From: Caryophanales bacterium UBA6768
Lineage (GTDB): Bacteria > Bacillota > Bacilli > Bacillales_D > Amphibacillaceae
Direction: 5' to 3'
NCBI GenBank assembly: GCA_002453315.1
Contig: DKGO01000231.1
Span: 1 to 6,314 of the forward strand
DNA length: 6,314 nucleotides
The translations under genes and the position numbers were made by a program. Shown here in pieces: positions 1-5,738 of the stretch; within the stretch, counting starts at the first letter, position 1; every line of letters starts with the position of its first letter. Below the pieces are notes generated by a model. The model ran no database searches, was not told the origin of the DNA, and worked only from the letters and a program-made list of their open reading frames with translations.

Positions 1-1
1 T

Positions 2-243
2 GAAGCGGGACATGGTGCAATGCAATCTTCGTCGGTATTCATTGTTGCAATGCAACGATGAAGCCGACAGGTGAATAACAATCAAATCTTCAAGTCTGGC
101 GGGTTGTCTGAGCAAAGCTCAGGTTCCCGACAGGCTGGTGGAACCTGCTTAATGACTTCTATGAAACTACAATGTGCTTCGCACGATGACCCGCTTCTGC
201 TTTCAGTTTTACTCATTATTTGGAAGCGGGGCAGGGTGCAATG
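2..243 (+). repeat. Repeated 21-nt motif, two copies 221 nt apart
   Basis: The copies at 2-22 and 223-243 share 19 of 21 bases (GAAGCGGG, then CA, then GGTGCAATG). The segment CCCGCTTC at 190-197 can pair with GAAGCGGG of the right copy (223-230), and with the left copy over GAAGCGGG at 2-9, so the two repeats could compete for one partner. This is part of the structured region rather than a mobile-element end; I see no target duplication. Confidence 0.6.
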
Positions 244-352
244 AAGAAGCTTGGAAATGCTTCGCATGATTTACCGATTGTGATAACTACATAGAATTAC
301 ATCTAGTCACATTCGGTAAATGGTGTGGGTGGGATACAAGGATGAAATTCTT

Positions 353-416
353 CAACACGTTCCATGTCAGAATACTTCTTTGGAGAGCTTCAAGCGTTCT
401 GATATGGATGGTGTGG
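353..416 (+). other. Long imperfect hairpin
   Basis: The stem pairs 355-358 (ACAC) with 411-414 (GTGT), then a 2x2 internal loop, then 361-372 with 397-408 as twelve continuous pairs including one G-U (G366 with T403). A second 2x2 loop follows, then 375-377 (CTT) with 392-394 (AAG), closing a 14-base loop. A single G-U in an otherwise perfect 12-bp stem favours function as plus-strand RNA. There is no U-tract after it, so it is not a terminator. ATGGTGTGG, which contains the right outer arm, also occurs at 320-328. Confidence 0.6.
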
Positions 417-506
417 ACGAGTAGGCCTGCAAATAAGTTGAGGAGCAGACATGGCGGGACGCGATGTCTGGTTACCAGTTCAATAAGATGAAGGAGGATT
501 TTTTAA

Positions 507-1231
507 ATGAGTAAAATAAAAATTTGTCTCGACCCAGGTCATGGGGGATCGGATCCTGGTGCAATAGCGAATGGGTTAAAAGAAAAAACCTTGCTTTAGA
601 TATAGCAAAACAAATCCGTTACTTGCTTATACAAAACTATGAAGTTGAGGTGAAAATGACACGGTCAAATGATAGATTCATAGAACTTTCGGATCGGGCA
701 AAAATCGCCAATGATTGGGGAGCGGATTATTTTTTATCCATCCATATTAATGCTGGAGGGGGAAGCGGATTTGAGTCTTACATTCACGAATCCCAAAAAC
801 CATTAACGAAGAAACTACAACAAATAATTCATTCAGCCATTATGAATGAAATAGATGTACGTGATCGCGGGCAAAAAACAGCTAACTTTGCAGTCCTCAG
901 AGAAACCAAAATGCCGGCACTTTTAACAGAAAACCTTTTTATTGATAATCGTTCCGAAATTGAAAAATTAAGTCTACCTTCATTTATTAAGAAAATAGCC
1001 CAAGGCCACGTAAATGGCTTACAAAAAGCGTTTAAATTGCAGCGGATTAGTGAGCCGGCATCATCCCAAAAGTCTACCAAAAAACCTAGGGAACTCTATC
1101 GTGTTTTTATAAATAATCGACAAATCGGAGCGTTTAAAGAAGAGGAAAACATCCTTAAGCATATTAAAGCCTTACTTGGTACAGCAGAAGAAATACGCTT
1201 GGAAAAAGTCAAGGTAAAAGGAGGTAACTAG
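507..1231 (+). pseudogene. N-acetylmuramoyl-L-alanine amidase (Amidase_3), frameshifted
   Basis: Zinc amidase that cuts between muramic acid and L-alanine in peptidoglycan. The start is ATG 507, nine bases after AAGGAGG (491-497). From there the frame reads MSKIKICLDPGHGGSDPGA and stops at TAG 597-599. One frame back the family sequence resumes from 587 (NLALDIAKQ) and runs to TAG 1229. Adding one A to the A6 run at 583-588 restores a 241-residue protein with all family landmarks: H12 in DPGHGG, E26, H80 in SIHIN and E142 in PALLTEN. Residues about 195-235 form a SPOR-like tail (YRVFINNRQIGAF). There is no signal peptide, so export would need a holin-like partner or cell lysis, as with phage or sporulation lysins. 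A TTG at 524 opens the downstream frame, but its first residues match no amidase and lack the zinc histidine. Real mutation, base-calling error and slippage are all possible; the family assignment is secure. Confidence 0.88.
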
Positions 1232-1232
1232 T

Positions 1233-1586
1233 ATGAGTCAATCCCACTTAACAGCGAGTATAAAAAAAATTGAGATAATAAATAAGGTAATAAAAGAAGA
1301 ATGGCAACAGTCCATTCGTATTATTTTAGATGATATCGAATTGAATAATGAAACACTTGTAGACTTACGGCGCTTCCGTCCAGACGAAACCGTAAATGTC
1401 ACTTTTGAAGCGGTACAGCTGGAATTGTTTAGTAATAAGATACCCATAAAAAAACAAACTAGTGGTGAAGTGATACTAGGAGATGACGAGGTTGTTCGCA
1501 CTGACAATGACGAACTTATGATTATTGAAGAAGGAGAAGTTGAACTAGAAGAAAATGAATCTATTGAAAGAGAATTTAATTTTTAA
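1233..1586 (+). CDS. Small acidic-tailed protein of unknown function
   Basis: 117 residues, starting at ATG 1233, one base after the amidase stop, with a strong site (AAAGGAGG, 1217-1224) inside the end of the amidase. The two are therefore co-transcribed and probably translationally coupled. I do not recognise the family. Residues 1-70 look like a compact fold of helix then strands, with a conspicuous DLRRFRPDETVNVTFEAVQLELF-type segment around 44-66. From about residue 80 the chain is strongly acidic (DDEVVRTDNDE, then EEGEVELEENE) and ends REFNF. No membrane segment, signal peptide or cysteine is seen. Sitting directly behind a leaderless amidase suggests a phage-like or lysis-cassette accessory, but this rests on position only. 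Confidence 0.8.
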   Translation: MSQSHLTASIKKIEIINKVIKEEWQQSIRIILDDIELNNETLVDLRRFRPDETVNVTFEAVQLELFSNKIPIKKQTSGEVILGDDEVVRTDNDELMIIEEGEVELEENESIEREFNF

Positions 1587-1594
1587 TTGGTTAT

Positions 1595-1621
1595 AAACGA
1601 GCTTATAAGGAGGCTCGTTTT
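1595..1621 (+). terminator. Rho-independent terminator after the amidase operon
   Basis: AAACGAGC (1595-1602) pairs with GCTCGTTT (1613-1620) around a 10-base loop, nine bases after the stop of the 117-residue gene. The T-rich tail is short (GTTTTATT), so it is a modest terminator. It closes the amidase transcript. Confidence 0.75.
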
Positions 1622-1845
1622 ATTCGTAATCCTGTTATATTTGGTTATAATTAAGGCTAATATAGGAAACTCAATTTCCATACAACGATATTAAATGTTA
1701 CTTTTCTACAAATTAAATTGCATTATAATATTCTTGGGCTTTAAAAAGTTATGGGTAAAAAGTTACAAACTAACGATCTAAAAGCGTGACTACTCTAATG
1801 GGGTTAAGCTTTTATTGATTATTAGTCGATTAATCAGAAGAACGG
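1622..1845. other. AT-rich intergenic gap before the HEPN gene
   Basis: No gene is seen. It holds a possible -10 (TATAAT, 1724-1729) without a convincing -35, a 10-base direct repeat TAAAAAGTTA (1742-1751 and 1756-1765, 14-base spacing), and a short inverted repeat TGATTA/TAATCA (1816-1821 and 1831-1836) just before the GTG start. Any of these could carry control of the HEPN gene; none is strong. The left boundary of the inserted-looking cargo would fall here. Confidence 0.4.
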
Positions 1846-3015
1846 GTGAGAAGAATAGGTGGATTATATGGACATAGGAATATTGATGATACTTTATTGC
1901 AAAAGTGGATTTTAGAATGGGATGAAACAAAAGTTATCGATTATATTAGATCCATGGAAATGGAGGTAGACAGAGAATTAGAAAGGTATTTAATACAAAC
2001 AGTCAGATCTGTTAAGCAAGTCACTTCTGAAAACTGGAGCGGAAGGAAAGGGTTTTTTTACGATTTTATACAAAGATATTTGAGTGATATTATGGTATAT
2101 ACTTATTTCTGTTCTAGCTCATCAACTATTTCTGTCGCTAATTATCATGAAGTATTGTTGGAACCATCAGATGCTTTTACTAAAAAAAGTCTCATCGAAG
2201 GGTATAAATATGTACAAAGGGGTGGTATTGATATATATCACAGAGATAAGCCTATTGGACATATTGGTGAGATGAGTACTCTCTTTTGGGATGCCTTTTA
2301 TAAGCAGTATAGCGTGAACGATGGTGGTTCTATTGAATCAGCAAGAAATAGTGATAATGACTTTACGTTGCAAATATGGGATTCAAAATTAGTATCAACC
2401 CTTCATGATTTAGATGAGATTGTGGAAAAGGTTATTTACAATTGTTCGATTAATCTCGGGTTGAATTTTAGGAGGACGGTATTTGATAGGTTAGCAACAA
2501 ATAAAGGAAACGCAAAGAATTTTAGCTTGAACTTGAAAAATTCAAGTATCGAAATAACACCAATGTATTACTATAACTTTGCCAACTATACTCCTATATC
2601 AAGACAAAAATATATTGCCTATTATCAAGTGATTGAATTTTTCTATATAAGAGCGATGAAAGAAGTGCAATCATCTGATACTAAAGAGTTGGACATTATT
2701 AAATACATAATAACTAAAGCAATAGATAAAGATTTAATTAAACAGTGGCTCAACCGTTCAAATGAACGATTAAGCTACTTTACTGAGGCAAATGAGTCTT
2801 ACCCTTCAATAAGACCAATTGATTTAAATGACGATACCTTAATAACTTTGGTGAATCGTATATACTCTGTTAGGTGTTCTTTAATTCATTCCAAAGAAGC
2901 CCCAGGGAATTTTAACTTTATACCCAACCTGAATGATGACATTATAGAAAATGAAGTCCCTTTAATAAAGTTCGTCGCAATGAAGGTATTGGAAACATGG
3001 AGCTTTAGATTATGA
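1846..3015 (+). CDS. HEPN-type putative RNase, orphan, possible defence protein
   Basis: 389 residues from GTG 1846. An in-frame TAA at 1831-1833 limits the start, but there is no good ribosome binding site, so the true start may be internal or the N-terminus clipped. Residues 1-240 match nothing I know. Residues about 250-389 resemble HEPN domains of the ApeA-like type: SRQKYIAYYQVIEFFY (252-267) fits the first helix, and VNRIYSVRCSLIHSKE (336-351) carries the R-x4-H signature at R343 and H348. In HEPN RNases this arginine and histidine form the dimeric active site that cuts RNA, often in toxin-antitoxin or abortive-infection settings. The protein is soluble, with no signal or membrane segment. 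No antitoxin nucleotidyltransferase (MNT) gene adjoins it. The only plus-strand partner is the decayed membrane gene 108 bases downstream. HEPN membership is fairly likely; nuclease activity and a defence role are inference. Confidence 0.75.
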   Translation: MRRIGGLYGHRNIDDTLLQKWILEWDETKVIDYIRSMEMEVDRELERYLIQTVRSVKQVTSENWSGRKGFFYDFIQRYLSDIMVYTYFCSSSSTISVANYHEVLLEPSDAFTKKSLIEGYKYVQRGGIDIYHRDKPIGHIGEMSTLFWDAFYKQYSVNDGGSIESARNSDNDFTLQIWDSKLVSTLHDLDEIVEKVIYNCSINLGLNFRRTVFDRLATNKGNAKNFSLNLKNSSIEITPMYYYNFANYTPISRQKYIAYYQVIEFFYIRAMKEVQSSDTKELDIIKYIITKAIDKDLIKQWLNRSNERLSYFTEANESYPSIRPIDLNDDTLITLVNRIYSVRCSLIHSKEAPGNFNFIPNLNDDIIENEVPLIKFVAMKVLETWSFRL

Positions 3016-3123
3016 TAGGGAGGTCTGGGAAGCATTCAAATATTCGCTCTACTAATGGGCGTGAGATCATCTTGAGGTTAATTTTTCAGCCACTGTTTTT
3101 AAATAATAATCGGAGTGAAAATA

Positions 3124-3635
3124 ATGGAAATCCTATCAATCATAATTTCAAGTTCTTTAGTCAGTGGAATTATAACTACATTTGTCATTCAGATTAACAA
3201 ATATATAATAAATAGAAGAAATCATATTCATAACAAAAATTTACAGGTAAATAATTTTTTCAGAAATATAAGTAATAAGGAATTATTAACCCTGCTCAAT
3301 GATTAGCATGATAGTTTATACAGACAGGAAGATGAAGAGTTAAAGATAGATGAAAAAACTTTATTAAGACGGACATTTTTTATGGTTCTGCGGAAACAAT
3401 TAGAAGATTAAGCTTTTATCAATCATTTATATATAATGTGAATCATAAAAAAACTAGAAGTTCCGAGGAGTTTGCGAGGGGAGCAGTCCTTATATCAGGT
3501 ATTATAGTATCTTTAAAAAAAGATTTTTCGAAAGAAGATGTATCTATAGAATATTTAATGAAAACTTATTTACCATGGTATGATGGAGAGTTTGCTAAAG
3601 ATGTGAAAAAACATATAAAGTTATTAAACTATTAA
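3124..3635 (+). pseudogene. Membrane-anchored small protein, decayed (nonsense plus frameshift)
   Basis: Reading from ATG 3124, eight bases after GGAG (3112-3115), gives MEILSIIISSSLVSGIITTF, one N-terminal membrane helix, then a basic segment (NKYIINRRNH). TAG at 3304-3306 interrupts the frame, but the same frame continues with protein-like sequence (HDSLYRQEDEELKIDEKTLLRR) to about 3374. There the T6 run at 3376-3381 shifts the frame; with a seventh T it runs on through YGSAETIRRLSFYQ to a natural TAA at 3633-3635. The repaired product would be 170 residues: one helix anchoring a cytoplasmic domain. I do not recognise the family. It sits 108 bases after the HEPN gene on the same strand, so it may have been its operon partner. 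Only the last 65 residues, from GTG 3438, and the first 60 could now be made as separate pieces. Confidence 0.65.
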
Positions 3636-3939
3636 TTACAATTAAGATGGGAGTTTTGTATGAATCAAATCTATATGAAACGATCGTAATAGAGAGAACT
3701 ATCTTATAGTTATTTACTTTTTTCGGTATATAAAAATTTACTCTATCAAAAGCATCTAAATTTTAAGGGTACTTGAAGTTAGAAGTGTGTATAACCCTCC
3801 ACATCATTGAGATAAGCCTTAACAAAAAACAATCTGGTATTTTGTATTAATCTAACAGCCTGCAGAGAATCCATTTTAACAAAAGGCTAACTCTTAAAAC
3901 CTCCAACTTTACAAAAGCAAATTAAATTTAAATTATCCA
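3636..3939. other. Intergenic gap between convergent genes
   Basis: About 300 AT-rich bases with no credible gene. One oddity is a ribosome binding site (GGGAG, 3649-3653) correctly placed before ATG 3660, which opens a frame of only nine codons (MNQIYMKRS, TAA at 3687). This looks like the stub of a lost gene. AGGGT and ACCCT around 3770-3800 give only a weak 5-bp stem. I see no clear terminator for the plus-strand genes. Confidence 0.4.
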
Positions 3940-3954
3940 TTATTTTTTAAATTT
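3924..3954 (-). terminator. Possible AT-rich terminator of the DUF3006 operon
   Basis: AAATTTAAA (3924-3932) and TTTAAATTT (3946-3954) form a 9-bp stem made only of A-T pairs, overlapping the DUF3006 stop codon. On the minus strand the stem is followed by AATTTGCTTTTG. With no G-C pairs it would be a weak terminator, but it is the only candidate at this end. Confidence 0.3.
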
Positions 3955-4203
3955 ACTTCCTGACCGCTTCTGTAGCATCTTCATTTTTCCTTCAATACTT
4001 CTTCGTCTTTCATCAGTCAGCTTTTTATTAATAGATAGATTTTGAATTTGGTCATTTTCTATCACTAAATCAAACCAGTCGCCTTCTTTTGCATGAGCTG
4101 GGAGTTCCTCTATGTTTAAGACGAACTCTTTTCCAATTTCTTCAGCTAAGATCGTTCCATATTTCCCGTCTACAATTCGGTCTAAAACGCCCTCTGTTTT
4201 CAT
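3940..4203 (-). CDS. DUF3006 domain protein
   Basis: 87 residues from ATG 4203. The start is set by GGGAGG (4215-4210, read on the minus strand), six bases before this ATG. A second ATG at 4206 overlaps the upstream stop as TAATG but is only three bases from the site, and an upstream TTG at 4221 lies before the site. The body (GVLDRIVDGKYGTILAEE, then EFVLNIEELP and EGDWFDLVIE) matches the DUF3006 pattern, a small beta-rich fold of unknown role. The C-terminus is very basic (RRRSIEGKMKMLQKRSGSKFKK), suggesting nucleic acid or surface binding. It is the second gene of an operon with a ComEC-like metallo-hydrolase, overlapping or abutting its stop, so it is translationally coupled. This pairing is common in Bacilli as I recall. 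It has no export signal, so it should stay inside the cell while its partner is exported. Confidence 0.85.
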   Translation of the reverse strand: MKTEGVLDRIVDGKYGTILAEEIGKEFVLNIEELPAHAKEGDWFDLVIENDQIQNLSINKKLTDERRRSIEGKMKMLQKRSGSKFKK

Positions 4204-4205
4204 CA

Positions 4206-5528
4206 TTAACCTCCCACACAAGCTAAATCTTGGTTTTGTATATCATTCATTCTACTTGGTCCTATACCACTTATCTTTTCGAGGTCTTGAACAGAATTAT
4301 AAGGCCTTAGATTAATTAGGCTTTGCGCTCTACTTGGACCAATATGAATAATCTTTTGCACTTCTTCAAGACTGGCCGAATTAATGTCAATACAAGCATC
4401 ATTTGAAGCTCTTTTTTTCTTTTTATTTGTTTTTCCTTGATTATTTGTTTGGCTACCTCCGCTACTTGCTAGAGTTACATTTCCGTCTTCTTTTGTTGTT
4501 ATCGTATAGTCATTGCCATTTGTTTCGATAATAACTGTACCATGATCTTTAGTAGAATAGAGCTCTATTTTCATTTTTTGAAATCTATCGATCACGCTAG
4601 GACTAGGGTGTCCATATTGATTAGATTTTCCAACTGAGATGACAGCAACTTTTGGGCTGACTTCGTTAATAAAACCTTGAGTGCTTGATGTGTCTGAACC
4701 GTGGTGTCCAACTTTTAATATATCTGATTTAAGGGTTTCTCCTCTCGTTAACATGCCTTGCTCCGCTTCTTTTTCTGCATCACCAGCAAATAAAAATGTG
4801 ACTGAGCCATACGTTAATCTCATCACAATTGAGCCATTATTCAGATGTCCATTAAGCGAGTGAGGACTGACGACTTCTATATGTAAGGGACCGATTTCAT
4901 ATTCTTCTCCAGCCCTAGGTTCATTATAGCCAACGTCGTTTGTCTCAATGGCATCAATGACCCTTTCAAAAACTTGAGATGTTGCGATATCGCCCGACAT
5001 CCATACTTCATCTACATTAAATTCATTAATAATGTTGTCCATTTGTCCAATATGATCTGAATGGGGGTGAGTACCTACGAGTAAATCAATATCTCTTGTG
5101 CCCAACTGTTTTAAATAAGTAATTGCTCCATTTGAGTTCCAGTCACCACTATCGATTAAAATATTATAGTTACCGTTTTCGTCCGAAAATTCAAGTAAAG
5201 CAGCATCTGCCTGGCCAACATCGATAAAGTGGACTTTTAATGTTTCGAGATTTGTGTCAGTCGTATCTACTTTTTTTGCTTTTGCTTCATTATCAATTTT
5301 TTCTTCGTTATTATTTTCAACATCATTAATGAGTCCGTCATTATTTATGCCAGGGGTTCGCTCGTTGTTTTCCTGACATCCCACAGTAATTAACAACAAT
5401 AAAACAAAGGTAGTCATCAACAATAGAGAACGTTTTCGAATTCGAATTGGTAGTTTGTGTGACTTTTGATTCCCTTCTACAGTGGAAGCAAATCCTATAA
5501 TACCTATAAACTTGATAAAATTCACCAT
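4206..5528 (-). CDS. ComEC/Rec2-like metallo-hydrolase lipoprotein with HhH tail
   Basis: 440 residues from ATG 5528, eight bases after AAGGAAG. Residues 1-51 hold a 26-residue leader, then RIRKR, a hydrophobic stretch and TVGC, a lipobox-like site that would lipidate C51. The leader before the usual n-region is unusually long, but no better start codon lies between. An Asn/Glu-rich linker follows (52-95), then the metallo-beta-lactamase domain (about 97-345) with FIDVGQADA, the metal site HPHSDH (154-159), D250 in FAGD, GHHGSDTSST (274-283) and H329 in KDHG. This is the pattern of the ComEC nuclease-like domain, without the transport channel. A Gly/Ser/Lys linker leads to two helix-hairpin-helix motifs (about 378-437; IHIGPSR and ISGIGPSR), as in ComEA. 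The likely role is metal-dependent cutting of DNA or a related phosphodiester at the outer membrane face. Activity is inferred; the architecture is clear. Confidence 0.92.
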   Translation of the reverse strand: MVNFIKFIGIIGFASTVEGNQKSHKLPIRIRKRSLLLMTTFVLLLLITVGCQENNERTPGINNDGLINDVENNNEEKIDNEAKAKKVDTTDTNLETLKVHFIDVGQADAALLEFSDENGNYNILIDSGDWNSNGAITYLKQLGTRDIDLLVGTHPHSDHIGQMDNIINEFNVDEVWMSGDIATSQVFERVIDAIETNDVGYNEPRAGEEYEIGPLHIEVVSPHSLNGHLNNGSIVMRLTYGSVTFLFAGDAEKEAEQGMLTRGETLKSDILKVGHHGSDTSSTQGFINEVSPKVAVISVGKSNQYGHPSPSVIDRFQKMKIELYSTKDHGTVIIETNGNDYTITTKEDGNVTLASSGGSQTNNQGKTNKKKKRASNDACIDINSASLEEVQKIIHIGPSRAQSLINLRPYNSVQDLEKISGIGPSRMNDIQNQDLACVGG

Positions 5529-5585
5529 TTTTTTATCTTCCTTGTACCTTATTTAATATATGTTCAGAAGAATATAAAAACTCCT

Positions 5586-5621
5586 TATATTGAGTATAAC
5601 GACTTAGATAAAGTTTATCTA
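5586..5621 (-). promoter_or_regulatory. Probable promoter of the metallo-hydrolase operon
   Basis: On the minus strand TAGATA (5621-5616) and TATACT (5598-5593) are separated by 17 bases, placing the start of transcription near 5586, about 58 bases before the ATG. The -35 matches the consensus at four of six positions. Confidence 0.5.
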
Positions 5622-5622
5622 A
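5604..5622. promoter_or_regulatory. Perfect 19-nt palindrome, probable operator
   Basis: TTAGATAAA and TTTATCTAA flank a single G, giving nine perfect pairs. It covers the -35 of the metallo-hydrolase promoter, the usual place for a repressor. A further half-site, GATAAA, lies close by in the GAGATAAAAAAG segment (about 5631-5640). It is too AT-rich to be a useful RNA hairpin, so a dimeric DNA-binding protein is the better guess. The regulator is not in the window. Confidence 0.55.
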
Positions 5623-5660
5623 TAAACTGAGATAAAAAAGAGTACATTCTGCATACAGTA

Positions 5661-5689
5661 TTGAATAATGATGCATTTATATGTATAAT
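5661..5689 (+). promoter_or_regulatory. Sigma-A type promoter of the DUF1659 operon
   Basis: TTGAAT (5661-5666) and a perfect TATAAT (5684-5689) are exactly 17 bases apart, with TG directly before the -10. Transcription should start near 5696, leaving a 5' leader of about 125 bases. This is the best promoter in the window. Confidence 0.8.
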
Positions 5690-5696
5690 TAAAATT

Positions 5697-5727
5697 AAGC
5701 CGGTGGGATACCTCCGGCTTTTTTTAT
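5697..5727 (+). terminator. Terminator-like hairpin at the 5' end of the leader
   Basis: AAGCCGG (5697-5703) pairs with CCGGCTT (5714-5720); inside, GG pairs with CC across a T-T mismatch to close a GATA loop, and seven T follow the stem base. The shape is a classical terminator on the plus strand, yet no plus-strand gene precedes it for 2 kb and the TATAAT ends only eight bases before the stem. It may protect the mRNA 5' end, stop upstream read-through, or cause early termination. Confidence 0.75.
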
Positions 5728-5738
5728 TTCTTTTATAC

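Larger units (their letters stand above)
1..480 (+). ncRNA. Candidate large structured RNA (partial at the left edge)
   Basis: No credible gene lies here, yet stem-loops run almost end to end. Those I can draw are: 31-68 (about 18 pairs around a one-base loop, inner part GTTGCA/TGCAAC); 96-133 (CTG, CGGG and CTGAGC against GCTCAG, CCCG and CAG, loop AAA); 174-184 (GTGC, TTC, GCAC); 190-230 (CCCGCTTC with GAAGCGGG); 257-267 (ATGC, TTC, GCAT); 271-319 (13-base arms, one mismatch); 355-414 (a long hairpin with 12 continuous pairs including one G-U); and 446-470 (CAGACAT with ATGTCTG). Base composition is visibly richer in G+C than the genes to the right. The amidase ribosome binding site starts 11 bases after the last stem, so the RNA could be the amidase leader or a separate transcript processed from it. 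Strand is inferred from the downstream gene and the G-U pair. The 5' end is outside the window. I cannot assign it to a known class; large ornate RNAs such as ROOL, GOLLD or OLE and degenerate intron RNA are the obvious models to test. Confidence 0.55.

Noticed and set aside
82..267. Minus-strand open frame of 61 codons in the left region
   Set aside because: It runs through several stem-loops, has no ribosome binding site or recognisable motif, and its composition follows the RNA-like region.
1..480. CRISPR array or insertion-sequence ends
   Set aside because: Only two imperfect repeats at 221-nt spacing, no regular spacers, no terminal inverted repeats, target duplication or transposase.
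340..489. Plus-strand frame of about 49 codons from ATG 340 (MKFFNTFHVRILLW)
   Set aside because: It overlaps the long hairpin at 353-416 and the 446-470 stem, lacks a ribosome binding site and looks like no known protein.
583..589. Canonical programmed -1 frameshift at A-AAA-AAC
   Set aside because: The heptamer is not in phase with the incoming zero frame, and no obvious downstream stimulator was found; only a single-tRNA slip would work, so it is not claimed.
524..599. TTG 524 as a true amidase start
   Set aside because: It has no ribosome binding site and its first 20 residues are the out-of-frame reading of the conserved DPGHGG segment.
3012..3197. Frame starting with ATGA overlap at the HEPN stop (61 codons)
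   Set aside because: The 4-base overlap is suggestive of coupling, but the frame has no ribosome binding site, no motif, and runs across the membrane gene in another frame.
4112..4863. Plus-strand frames inside the DUF3006 and metallo-hydrolase genes
   Set aside because: They are antisense shadows of well-conserved minus-strand genes.
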